Shown piece after piece: positions 27,030 through 34,546 of a stretch of 64,000 nt of DNA. This DNA comes from Anderseniella sp963700735 (lineage in GTDB: Bacteria > Pseudomonadota > Alphaproteobacteria > Rhizobiales > Aestuariivirgaceae), in the NCBI GenBank assembly GCA_963700735.1, contig CAVOYR010000008.1, forward strand, positions 200,949 through 264,948, written 5' to 3'. Below the pieces are notes generated by a model. That model searched no databases and was not told the origin of the DNA. It was given only the letters and a program-made list of their open reading frames with translations. The number at the start of each line of letters is the position of its first letter. Within the stretch, counting starts at the first letter, position 1. The position numbers and the translations under genes were made by a program.

Positions 27030-27056
27030 ATGCCTCCCTGGCGGTGAAGGAGGCAT
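27030..27056 (-). promoter_or_regulatory. Shine-Dalgarno-sequestering hairpin of thiM
   Basis: ATGCCTCC and GGAGGCAT form a perfect 8-bp stem around an 11-nt loop, with the thiM ribosome-binding GGGAGG in the 3' arm. It lies between the TPP aptamer and the thiM start and is the likely expression platform: with TPP bound, this stem would form and close translation initiation. Confidence 0.75.
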
Positions 27057-27085
27057 CTGGCGCGATGGCTATCGGGGCGCGCCGG

Positions 27086-27276
27086 ACGACTTCCTTCGCC
27101 GGCATTATCCGGATCAGGACTGGCGCATCCTGCGGTCTGCATGGCTGACCGCAGAAAAGATGCCCCAGCATTTTGGGTGGTAGCGCAAATTGCCCGAAAA
27201 GTTGCATGCACTTTTCGGTTTGCGCTACAGGGTGCTTCTCAGCCGGTCAGCAATCGCTGACCAGCGCCCCTGTCGT
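27086..27276 (-). promoter_or_regulatory. TPP riboswitch (thi box) with enlarged internal insertion
   Basis: On the minus strand the aptamer begins with P1 ACGAC (27272-27276) and P2 GGGGCGC, followed by a P3 stem GGTCAGC/GCTGACC (27245-27262) and the conserved pyrimidine-sensor CTGAGA (27237-27242) with ACCC after it. The pyrophosphate-sensor half CCTGATCCGGATAATGCC...GAAGGAA lies at 27091-27118 and P1 closes with GTCGT at 27086-27090. Between CTGAGA and CCTGATC there are 118 nt instead of about 20. They hold a 9+9-bp hairpin (27181-27227) and a second stem CTGCGGTC/GACCGCAG (27129-27153). It controls thiM-thiE-thiD-tenA. Confidence 0.88.
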
Positions 27277-27318
27277 GACAGTTACATAGCAACTGCGTGG
27301 GCCGGTCTCAAGGCCTGC

Positions 27319-28263
27319 TCAGGCGAGGCCGATGTCACTCAACCAGATCGGGTTGGTCCAGGCTGATTTGCCATGCTCGTCGCGAACGACGATGCGGAGC
27401 CATTTCGATGGCGGGCAGGCGAGCCAGTTGTTGTCAAGTTTCGACAGGTCCAGCGTGGCGCGCGTGATGGCACGGCCCGTGGTGGATACCGTGCGCGATG
27501 TGCCACCGTTGATGGTGATCGCGTTGACCGGCGAGCACTCGATGGTCAGCTTGCCGTTGTTCAGGTCAAGCGCATGGATCTGTGGCCCTTGCGATGAATA
27601 GTACGCCCCGGCCTTGAGCGCCTCAACGAGAGCTTCAGGGTCGAGGCTGTCGGCCTTCACCATTGTCCAGCCGCCAAATGCATCGTGGTCATGGTCGCGG
27701 AAATGGGCGTCGTCGGTGGCGATCGAGCTGAGGTGGCGGCCCTCGGTCAGCAACTGGTCGAGCAGGTAGAACCCGTCGCCGCGTGCATTCTCGACCGCGC
27801 AGCCGTGGTTGTAGACTTCGACCGCGTGGGCGATGTCGCAGGCGCGGCCATCCTCGATGGAAAGCTGTGACCAGGAAGGGTGGGCGATGGACACGAACGC
27901 GCCGGACTTCGCCGCGCGGCTGGCCAGTGCAATACCGTCCTCGTCCTCGTGGGCTGGCTCAAAGTCAAGCGGCAGGCCGTTGGCGAGGATGTGCCAGATT
28001 TCACCAACAGACGTCTTGGGGGCGTGCAGTTCAGCGCCGATGATGGTGGTGAAATCCTTGCGGCGCAGCGGGCGGGTGTCGGCGACCGGCCAGTCGTACG
28101 TGCCCCAGAAATGGTCCGTCAGGCTCATGAAATCGTAGCCGGCCGACTGGTAGGCGTTGATCACCTGGTCAGGTTCAAGTGCGCCATCGGACAAGGTGGA
28201 GTGGGTGTGCAGGTTGCCGCGCCAGAAGCGTCCGGGACGGGAAAACAGGTCGATGGGGTTCAT
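27319..28263 (-). CDS. PHP-domain metal-dependent phosphoesterase
   Basis: A 314-residue protein with an N-terminal PHP domain: RGNLHTHSTLSDGALEPDQVINAYQSAGYDFMSLTDHF contains the HxH and D-H metal ligands. GAELHAP and AHPSWSQLS supply later His residues, and SIATDDAHF another. The C-terminal 90 residues look like a beta domain (TINGGTSRTVSTTG). PHP enzymes hydrolyse phosphoesters such as nucleotides or histidinol phosphate; the substrate here is unknown. It stands alone upstream of the thiamine riboswitch on the same strand. Confidence 0.82.
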   Translation of the reverse strand: MNPIDLFSRPGRFWRGNLHTHSTLSDGALEPDQVINAYQSAGYDFMSLTDHFWGTYDWPVADTRPLRRKDFTTIIGAELHAPKTSVGEIWHILANGLPLDFEPAHEDEDGIALASRAAKSGAFVSIAHPSWSQLSIEDGRACDIAHAVEVYNHGCAVENARGDGFYLLDQLLTEGRHLSSIATDDAHFRDHDHDAFGGWTMVKADSLDPEALVEALKAGAYYSSQGPQIHALDLNNGKLTIECSPVNAITINGGTSRTVSTTGRAITRATLDLSKLDNNWLACPPSKWLRIVVRDEHGKSAWTNPIWLSDIGLA

Positions 28264-28359
28264 GGTTCTATGCAGTTCCTGCTGTCAGGGCGGTCAGCGT
28301 GATGCTGGTGCACTGCGCGATATTTGCAACAGCAATTTGACGGAACAGGCAATGCCATC

Positions 28360-28391
28360 AAAGGAAAACGCGGCAGGTTGCCCTGCCGCGT
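28360..28391 (-). terminator. Intrinsic terminator of secreted basic protein gene
   Basis: A perfect 10-bp stem ACGCGGCAGG/CCTGCCGCGT with a 4-nt loop, followed on the minus strand by TTTTCCTTT. It lies 30 nt after the stop codon at 28421 and fits a Rho-independent terminator. Confidence 0.82.
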
Positions 28392-28420
28392 CATCAAGTT
28401 CGTATTTGCCTTGCGGCGTA

Positions 28421-28756
28421 TCAGCAACCGCGGCGACGCATGCAACGGCGGAAGTCACGCCCGCCGCCAAAGCTTCTGCGGCAGCTCCTGCGAACCCGGC
28501 GGCAATTGCGATAAGGACGGTATCCATAGCCGTAGCCGTAATACGGCAAATACAAGCCCGGGACGTACCGGTGGCGATGGCTATGCCGGTAGCGCCGGCG
28601 GTGAACACGCTCGACCGGCAATACGGACTGGTTAATGGCGCTGCTGGCAATCGAGTGCGGCAGCGTCATTGAGGCAACAGGTGTTGCGTTGGCAGCAGTT
28701 ATCGAAGCGAACACGGAAACGATCGCAACGAAGGTCGCCATAATGAGTTTTCTCAT
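28421..28756 (-). CDS. Small secreted Arg/His/Tyr-rich protein
   Basis: A 111-residue protein with a signal peptide (MRKLIMATFVAIVSVFAS, cleaved near ANA). The mature part is dominated by Arg, His and Tyr: RRRYRHSHRHRYVPG, YYGYGYGYRPYR, then RRVRRSCRRS and a C-terminal RRCMRRRGC with Cys residues that could form disulfides. Such strongly basic secreted proteins are common in rhizobia and have no defined role; binding to anionic cell-surface polymers or metals is possible. GAAGGAA lies 7 nt before the chosen ATG. A terminator follows the gene. Confidence 0.7.
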   Translation of the reverse strand: MRKLIMATFVAIVSVFASITAANATPVASMTLPHSIASSAINQSVLPVERVHRRRYRHSHRHRYVPGLYLPYYGYGYGYRPYRNCRRVRRSCRRSFGGGRDFRRCMRRRGC

Positions 28757-28901
28757 CGGATTTTCCTTCGTAGTGGCCGTGAGGCCTTTCAAGCCCTTCT
28801 CTTTTCCCCGGAAGAAAAGTCTAGCATTGCAACCCGGTAATGTAACGTCTTTTTAGCTCGTATGATGAAAGCTTTAGACAGACTAACCTGTAGGTTCGGT
28901 A

Positions 28902-29894
28902 TTATTGCATCTTGACCAAAGCCACGCACTCGGCGGGCAGCCAGGCCAGGTTCTGCGGCGGAACGGGTCTTGGCCGGGGCTTTGGAACGCCTACGGTCTT
29001 GTCCGCGGGCGGTTTGGGCTTGGGTTGCGGCTTGGGCTTTACCCATGGCTTGTCCGAGTACCAGTAGGCCAGTTCATCGCCGCAACCCGTGCCGTCCTTG
29101 GGGCTAGGCCTTGCCTGACCCTTGCACCCGGGCGAGCCTGAAGGGCAACCCATGCGAATGTGGAAATGGTAATTGTGGCCGTACATCGGGCGCACCTTGG
29201 CAAGCCAGGCCCCCTTGTTGCCGGCCCAGTCGCACAGCGCTTTCTTGATCGGCGGGTGCACGAAGATGCGCTCGACCTGCTTGTAGGATGCTGCCCGCTT
29301 GATGAGCCTGGCGTGGGCGTCGGTCCAGCGGCTGGCATTGATGGTCTTGCGGTCGCTCGTCATCAGGGTGGCAGACAAGGTCTCGCGCTCCTTGCGCGAC
29401 AACGTGCGGTCCGGCATGGGGGTCAGCCAGATGTCGGCGTCGAGGCCGAGCTGGTGCGAAGCGTGGCCGGTCAGCATCGGGCCGCCGCGCGGTTGCTGCA
29501 GGTCGCCCACCAGCAGGCCGTTCCACCCGTCGTGCTGCTTCACGTCGGCGGCCAGCTTCTTCATCAGGGCAATCAGTTCCGGATGGCCCCAGGCGCGGTC
29601 TCGCGACGGTCGCATGACCTGCCAGGCCGGGCCATCCGCCGGCAACTGGACGGCACCGGCAAAGCAGCCACGCGCATAGCTGCCGAACACCTCCGGCTTG
29701 AGCGGGGCAGGCGAGGTCATGCGGCCGAAATACACCTTGGCTGGCACGTAGTCCGAAATCGGTGGCAGGGGCGGCTTGGAGACTGTGTCCACCGTGCCCT
29801 TGGTCTGGGCATGCAGGGGAAGGGCGAGGCCGGCCACGGCCAGCGCGCCAAGGAAGGCGGCAATGAGGGTGCGGCTACTTCTTCCTGAAAGCAT
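28902..29894 (-). CDS. mepA: Penicillin-insensitive murein endopeptidase
   Basis: A 330-residue periplasmic LAS-type metallopeptidase that cleaves D-Ala-mDAP cross-links in peptidoglycan. A signal peptide MLSGRSSRTLIAAFLGALAV is followed by the MepA core: MLTGHASHQLGLDADIWLTPM (zinc His and Asp ligands) and the later YGHNYHFHIRMGCP. Paired Cys residues (GCPSGSPGC, GTGCGD) fit the family. The C-terminus is proline/lysine rich. I prefer 29894 because it gives a normal signal peptide and only 20 nt of overlap with sspB; the frame also allows ATG at 29921. Confidence 0.9.
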   Translation of the reverse strand: MLSGRSSRTLIAAFLGALAVAGLALPLHAQTKGTVDTVSKPPLPPISDYVPAKVYFGRMTSPAPLKPEVFGSYARGCFAGAVQLPADGPAWQVMRPSRDRAWGHPELIALMKKLAADVKQHDGWNGLLVGDLQQPRGGPMLTGHASHQLGLDADIWLTPMPDRTLSRKERETLSATLMTSDRKTINASRWTDAHARLIKRAASYKQVERIFVHPPIKKALCDWAGNKGAWLAKVRPMYGHNYHFHIRMGCPSGSPGCKGQARPSPKDGTGCGDELAYWYSDKPWVKPKPQPKPKPPADKTVGVPKPRPRPVPPQNLAWLPAECVALVKMQ

Positions 29895-30381
29895 CGAGAG
29901 ATACCACGGTCGTGTCGTCATTGGAGGCTTTTACAGAGGTGGCAGTGTCCGTGCCTGCTGGTTCGTCGGCGTGCGGGGCTGTTGCACCCGGCTGGTCATC
30001 GTGCGCGTCACCGGCGTCAAGCACGCCGGGCTCGAATTGCAATCCGAACTGGACGGTGGGGTCGAAGAAACCCTTGATGGCAGCAAACGGGATGACCATG
30101 CGCTCAGGGATGTTGTCAAACGACAGTTCGACCTGGAAGTCCCTGTCATGGATCTCAAGGTTCCAGAACTGGTGCTGGAGGACGATTGTCATGTCGGTGG
30201 GGTATTTCTGGCGCAGCCGTTCGGACAGGTGGACGCCAGCGAAATTGGTATCGAACGAGATGAAGAAATGATGCTCGCCCGGCAGACCGCCATCGCGGGC
30301 AACCCGCTGCAGGGCCAGCTTCACAACGTTGCGCAGCGCATGCTGGGCAAGAACGTCGTATCGCATCAAGTCTTCTGCCAT
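29875..30381 (-). CDS. sspB: SspB-type ClpXP adaptor protein
   Basis: A 168-residue alphaproteobacterial SspB (DUF1321 type) that delivers ssrA-tagged proteins to ClpXP. The folded core spans residues 1-125 (MAEDLMRYDVLAQHALRNVVKLAL, HHFFISFDTNFAGVHLSERL and IPFAAIKGFFDPTVQFGLQFE). A flexible acidic/Ala-rich linker follows, then the C-terminal ClpX-binding tail TTVVSLDAFRKK. The start at 30381 gives the standard N-terminus. The tmRNA gene making the tag it recognises lies just upstream on the same strand. Confidence 0.92.
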   Translation of the reverse strand: MAEDLMRYDVLAQHALRNVVKLALQRVARDGGLPGEHHFFISFDTNFAGVHLSERLRQKYPTDMTIVLQHQFWNLEIHDRDFQVELSFDNIPERMVIPFAAIKGFFDPTVQFGLQFEPGVLDAGDAHDDQPGATAPHADEPAGTDTATSVKASNDDTTVVSLDAFRKK

Positions 30382-30589
30382 GTCACCGTCCTGAATTGCT
30401 GCCAGTGCAACCAATCGAATCGAGCGTTTACCTTACACCGGCAATTGCCGGAGAACCACGGGGCTGATCGGCGCAGTGTCCGGTTTTGCAGCCAAAAACG
30501 GCTGATTGGTGGCGGACGGCTGCGCGAGGCCTGATGCAACTGGGGTGAAGTGGGGGCTTCTGTTGCCAGGTGCCCCCGAACCCCGCCTG

Positions 30590-30945
30590 GACCTGCGAAG
30601 GCTCAGGACTTGAATTGAAGCGATCGGACCGCGTTACGCAGCCAGACGTGCTTCCGCATAGTTGTCGTTTGCAACTACTAGTTTAGCCCGATAACGGCGG
30701 TACCATGCCGGGCAAAAGCAAATCCTTTACGCCCTCGTCGATCCTGTTTCACCCCCAGCAGAAGCTGCCCGCATCATGCGTGCCGGCAGCATGTGGTGGA
30801 GGTGCCGGGTACTGCCCCCGGGTCCGATGGGTTTATTACGATCACCATTTATCGCCATAGCCGGTGCGAACACCGGCACACGCAATATAGGTGGTCATGG
30901 CGGCGAAATAAAGGGGCGGTAACGGCCCCTGGCAGCGCCCGTAAC
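30590..30945 (-). ncRNA. ssrA: Permuted two-piece tmRNA (ssrA)
   Basis: On the minus strand the tag reading frame at 30634-30672 translates to ANDNYAEARLAA followed by TAA. The gene is circularly permuted as in alphaproteobacteria: the acceptor piece comes first and ends CACCTCCACCA (30794-30804). A 37-nt intervening loop follows, and then the coding piece starts GGGGGTGAAACAGGATCGAC from 30756. The acceptor-stem halves GGGGGTG and CACCTCC pair with one G-T. The outer limits are approximate because the pseudoknot ends are hard to set by eye. tmRNA rescues stalled ribosomes and tags the product for ClpXP. Confidence 0.92.
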
Positions 30946-31081
30946 AACCTGTAAATTTCCCGGTAAAAATTTGACCTTGCGGCTTCAATCAGCGTTCGAT
31001 TGTGATAAGTTCTGCCTCGTTGGCAGACACCAATTGAGTCGTATCACGACACTGAACGCAAAACCGGAGGGATGAGCAGAC

Positions 31082-31402
31082 ATGGCAGACAACACGAAGT
31101 ACTATGAGGACGTTGCCAAATTCGCAGGCAAGGTGGACAACGCAGCCGTCGACACGATCGTGAAGTATTGCGGTATCGCACTGCGCTCGAAGGACGCTTC
31201 CCTGGTTTCATGCGGAGATCCGGCCGAACTGGGCCGGGTGCGTGAAGGTTTCGCTTCCAAGAAGCTGGGCCTGTCTGCCGATGCAGCAGACAAGGGCATT
31301 GCCGCCGTTTGCGAGAAGATGAAGGACGACCGGATGAAGAGCCGCGTGACCTTCTACTACCTTCTCGCCCAGGAAACCAAGACCATGGCCCACCTCGCCT
31401 GA
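31082..31402 (+). CDS. DUF2853 family protein
   Basis: A 106-residue all-helical protein starting MADNTKYYEDVAKFAGKVDNAAVD and ending YYLLAQETKTMAHLA, which matches DUF2853. No signal peptide or membrane segment. Function is unknown. GGAGGG about 8 nt before the ATG is a good ribosome site. A strong terminator follows, so it is monocistronic. Confidence 0.85.
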   Translation: MADNTKYYEDVAKFAGKVDNAAVDTIVKYCGIALRSKDASLVSCGDPAELGRVREGFASKKLGLSADAADKGIAAVCEKMKDDRMKSRVTFYYLLAQETKTMAHLA

Positions 31403-31444
31403 GGTGGTGCAGCCGCCCCCGGCGGGCGCGCAAGGTGTTGATGG

Positions 31445-31477
31445 CCGCCGGCATTGATTTGCCGGCGGTTTGTTTTT
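31445..31477 (+). terminator. Intrinsic terminator of DUF2853 gene
   Basis: CCGCCGGC and GCCGGCGG form an 8-bp GC stem with an 8-nt loop, followed by TTTGTTTTT. It lies 42 nt after the stop codon and separates this gene from thyA. Confidence 0.88.
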
Positions 31478-31519
31478 GGCAGTAACCTTGCCGGCACACC
31501 CACGCGGAGAATTGATGTC

Positions 31520-32314
31520 ATGAAGCAGTATCTCGACCTGCTCAAGCACGTGCGCGACACCGGCGTGCGCAAGACGGACCGCACCGGCACGGGCACTGTT
31601 TCGGTGTTCGGGCACCAGATGCGGTTTGACCTCGCAGACGGGTTTCCGGTGCTGACCACCAAGAAGCTTCACCTGCGCTCGATCATCATCGAACTGCTGT
31701 GGTTCCTGCGGGGCGACACCAACATCAGGTGGCTGAACGACAACAAGGTGTCGATCTGGGATGAGTGGGCCGATGACAATGGCGACCTTGGACCGGTGTA
31801 CGGCCACCAGTGGCGCTCCTGGCCGGCGCGTGACGGCTCAACCATCGACCAGATTGCCGATGTAGTGCAGCAGATCCGGACAAAGCCCGACTCGCGCCGC
31901 CTGATCGTGACGGCATGGAACCCGGCGGATGTGGACCGGATGGCGCTGCCGCCGTGCCACTGCCTGTTCCAGTTCTACGTGGCTGACGGACGGCTGTCCT
32001 GCCAGCTTTACCAGCGCTCGGCAGACATCTTCCTGGGCGTGCCGTTCAACATCGCGTCCTATGCGTTGCTCACCCACATGATGGCGCACGTGACCGGGTT
32101 GAAGCCGGGCGAATTCATCCACACGCTGGGCGATGCGCACCTCTACCTGAACCACCTCGAACAGGCGGACCAGCAGTTGCAGCGCCAGCCGCATTCGCTG
32201 CCGCGGCTGGTGATGAAGCGCGACGTGAAGGCCATCGACGGGTTCGAGTACGAGGACTTCGAGATCGTGGGGTACGAGGCGCACCCGCACATTGCCGCGC
32301 CGGTAGCGGTGTGA
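31520..32314 (+). CDS. thyA: Thymidylate synthase
   Basis: A 264-residue enzyme methylating dUMP with methylene-THF, exactly the length of E. coli ThyA. Motifs: RKTDRTGTGTVSVFG, the catalytic cysteine in LPPCHCLFQFYV, and QRSADIFLGVPFNIASYALL. GGAGA lies 10 nt before the ATG; the longer in-frame extension to 31454 runs through the terminator of the previous gene. Its stop overlaps a GTG that probably starts the next gene (GTGA), and folA lies just beyond, giving the usual thyA-folA pairing. Confidence 0.96.
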   Translation: MKQYLDLLKHVRDTGVRKTDRTGTGTVSVFGHQMRFDLADGFPVLTTKKLHLRSIIIELLWFLRGDTNIRWLNDNKVSIWDEWADDNGDLGPVYGHQWRSWPARDGSTIDQIADVVQQIRTKPDSRRLIVTAWNPADVDRMALPPCHCLFQFYVADGRLSCQLYQRSADIFLGVPFNIASYALLTHMMAHVTGLKPGEFIHTLGDAHLYLNHLEQADQQLQRQPHSLPRLVMKRDVKAIDGFEYEDFEIVGYEAHPHIAAPVAV

Positions 32315-32791
32315 GCGTCAGCGTGCGCGACGGCGCGGCCCGGTGACGGGCCGGCGCTGCACCGGCTGGTGGTGGCGCTGGCGGAGCACCAGAAAGAGGC
32401 CCACCTGGTGACGGCTACCGCAGAAGCGCTGGAGCAGGTGCTGTGCGTGGCCGGAGACCAGCGCGGTTGCCTGGTGGCGGAACTGGAAGGCGAGGTCGTG
32501 GGTTTTGCCTATTGGTACACGGTGTTCACCACCTACAAGGCGCAGACCAAGCTTTGGATGGAAGACCTGTGCGTGTTGCCGCAGGCGCGCGGCACGGGGG
32601 CGGGTTTCGCGCTGTTCAAGGCGCTGGCGCAGTTGTGTGTCGAGCGCGGCTACCCGCGCTTCGAGTGGCTGGCGATGGACTACAATGATGTGGGCATCGC
32701 GTTCTACACTCGACTTGGCGGCAAGGTGAAGCCGGGTGCCGAGACCTGGCAGATGTGGCAGCCCCAGATCAAGGCGCTGGCGGAGAGTTGA
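32311..32791 (+). CDS. GNAT acetyltransferase, probable N-terminal frameshift
   Basis: A GNAT-family N-acetyltransferase of about 160 residues; a clean frame covers 32369-32791 (140 codons from GTG). It shows VAELEGEVVGFAYWYTVFTTYKAQTKLWMEDLCVLPQARGTGAG (acetyl-CoA loop) and AMDYNDVGIAFYTRLG. The expected first strand is found in another frame starting at GTG 32311, overlapping the thyA stop: VSVSVRDGAAR, which would join DGPALHRLVVALAEH if one base (T at about 32344) were absent. So either the true start is the weak internal GTG or, more likely, one extra base splits the gene. It resembles diamine N-acetyltransferases. Confidence 0.78.
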
Positions 32792-32793
32792 CC

Positions 32794-33291
32794 ATGAGGG
32801 TTTCAGCAGTTGTGGCAGCGTCGGAAAACAACGTCATCGGCAAGGATGGCGGGCTGCCATGGCATGTCTCGTCGGACCTGAAGCTGTTCAGGGAACTCAC
32901 CATGGGCAAGCCGATGATCATGGGCCGGCGCACATGGGAAAGCTTGCCGAAGAAGCCGTTGCCCGGGCGGCGCAACATCGTCATCACGCGCAACCCGGAC
33001 TATGTGGCCGAGGGGGCGGAGGTTGCCGGGTCGGTGGACGAGGCACTGTCGATGTGTGCGGGCGAGGCGGAGGTTTCCATCATCGGCGGTGGCGAGGTCT
33101 ATGCGCGCGCCATGGACCGCACCGATCGCATTTACCTGACGCGCATCCACTTGCAAGTTGAGGGTGACACGTTCCTGCCGGACCTGCCGGACGGCGAGTG
33201 GCAGGAAGTGGAACGCCGTTCGCTGGCCAAGGGTGAAAGAGACGATGCAGCCTCCACGTTGATCGTGCTGGACAGGGTGAAACATGACTGA
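32794..33291 (+). CDS. folA: Dihydrofolate reductase
   Basis: A 165-residue NADPH-dependent reductase regenerating THF used up by ThyA. Motifs: VVAASENNVIGKDGGLPWHVSSDLKLF with the catalytic acidic residue, MGRRTWESLP, and SIIGGGEVYARAM for NADPH binding. It starts 2 nt after the GNAT gene and overlaps the amine-oxidase gene by 8 nt, so the block thyA-GNAT-folA-amine oxidase is compact. Confidence 0.95.
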   Translation: MRVSAVVAASENNVIGKDGGLPWHVSSDLKLFRELTMGKPMIMGRRTWESLPKKPLPGRRNIVITRNPDYVAEGAEVAGSVDEALSMCAGEAEVSIIGGGEVYARAMDRTDRIYLTRIHLQVEGDTFLPDLPDGEWQEVERRSLAKGERDDAASTLIVLDRVKHD

Positions 33292-34531
33292 CCCCATGGT
33301 GGTGATCGTCGGGGCGGGCGCTGCCGGTGTCGGTGCGGGGCTGGAGCTGCAGGCGCGGGGCGTACCGTTCGTGATCCTGGAGGCGCAAGGCCGGGTTGGC
33401 GGCAGGGCCTACACCGACACGACCTCGCTGGCCCAGCCATGGGACCAGGGCTGCCACTGGCTGCACTGTGCCGACGTCAATCCGCTGGTTGCATGGGCTG
33501 ACAAGCTGGGGGCGGAGTACCTGAAGGACCGCCGCGACGACTGGTTCGGCGTGTGGCAGAACGGCAAGTGGCTGGACAAGGCCGGGCGGGTCAGGGCGCT
33601 GGAGACCACGTGGGATCCGATCATCAGCCTGGCGGAAACGGGCGGCGCGCAGCCGGACGTGCCGTTGTCTGCCGCCATTGACCTGACAGGCGAACCGAAA
33701 GGCATGTTGCGGCACTGGCTGCAGCTGATGTCCAGCGGTGACCCGGAAGAGGTGTCGGCGCTGGGATATTCCGATTACGAAGACACCGAGGTCAACTGGC
33801 CGGTCGCGTCGGGCTACGGCGACCTGATCGAGCGGATGGCCGCCGGCTTGCCGGTGCGGCTGAACTCGCCCGTTACCGCCATCAGGCAGGGCGCGGGCAA
33901 GGCGCATGTCGAGTACGCCGGGGGTGTGATCGAGGCAAGGGCCTGCATCATCACGGCCTCGACGGCGGTGCTCAACTCCGGCGCGATTTCCATCGGGGAC
34001 GGCCCGGCGCGTGACCTGCTTGCCAGCATCGCCGATGTGCCGTGCGGGGCGTATGAGAAGGTCGCGATACAGGTGTCTGGTGATCCGTTCGCAATCGAGG
34101 ATCATCGCGGCGGCACCATCCTCGCCGACAACCGCCATCCGGTGAATTTCCAGGTCAGCACCTACTGGCCGGGCATTGCGGTGGCCCATATTGCCGGAAC
34201 GCCCGCCCGCGACCTGACCAGGCAGGGCGACGCGGCCATGATCGACATTGCGGTTGAGGCGCTGGTCAATGGCTGGGGCTCGGACGTGCGCAAGCAAATC
34301 GTCAAGGCGGTGGCGACAGGCTGGACCAATAACCCGCATGTGCGCGGCGGCTACAGCTTTGCCCGGCCGGGTAGTGCGCATGTGCGCCATGAAATGATCG
34401 AGGCAGACACCGGCAACGTGGCGTTTGCGGGCGAGGCCTTCTCGCGCAAGTGGCAGGCGACGGCGCATGGGGCCTACCAGTCGGGCCGGGATGTGGCTGC
34501 GCGCATGGTGGACAGTCTCAAGCTTGCCTGA
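33284..34531 (+). CDS. FAD-dependent amine oxidase family protein
   Basis: A 415-residue flavoprotein with an N-terminal Rossmann motif VIVGAGAAGVGAGLELQARG and the GG-doublet EAQGRVGGRAYTDT (residues about 35-48). The C-terminal FAD contact is VAFAGEAFSRKWQATAHGAYQSG. It belongs to the monoamine/polyamine oxidase superfamily; the substrate is unknown, but a polyamine or related amine is plausible given the nearby acetyltransferase. It overlaps folA by 8 nt. Confidence 0.88.
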   Translation: MTDPMVVIVGAGAAGVGAGLELQARGVPFVILEAQGRVGGRAYTDTTSLAQPWDQGCHWLHCADVNPLVAWADKLGAEYLKDRRDDWFGVWQNGKWLDKAGRVRALETTWDPIISLAETGGAQPDVPLSAAIDLTGEPKGMLRHWLQLMSSGDPEEVSALGYSDYEDTEVNWPVASGYGDLIERMAAGLPVRLNSPVTAIRQGAGKAHVEYAGGVIEARACIITASTAVLNSGAISIGDGPARDLLASIADVPCGAYEKVAIQVSGDPFAIEDHRGGTILADNRHPVNFQVSTYWPGIAVAHIAGTPARDLTRQGDAAMIDIAVEALVNGWGSDVRKQIVKAVATGWTNNPHVRGGYSFARPGSAHVRHEMIEADTGNVAFAGEAFSRKWQATAHGAYQSGRDVAARMVDSLKLA

Positions 34532-34546
34532 TAGCGGTTTGCGGCC

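Noticed and set aside
27086..27160. First reading as a degenerate TPP aptamer lacking CTGAGA
   Set aside because: The CTGAGA half was found 118 nt further upstream at 27237-27242 with matching P1, so the aptamer is complete but expanded.
27181..27227. Long hairpin read as the terminator of the PHP gene
   Set aside because: No T-run follows on either strand, and it falls between the two conserved halves of the riboswitch.
30438..30451. Perfect palindrome CCGGCAATTGCCGG upstream of sspB
   Set aside because: Noted, but a single short GC palindrome with no second copy or T-run is not enough to call an operator or terminator.
30971..31008. TTGACC with GATAAG as a promoter for the DUF2853 gene
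   Set aside because: Spacing of about 27 nt is wrong and no better pair was found.
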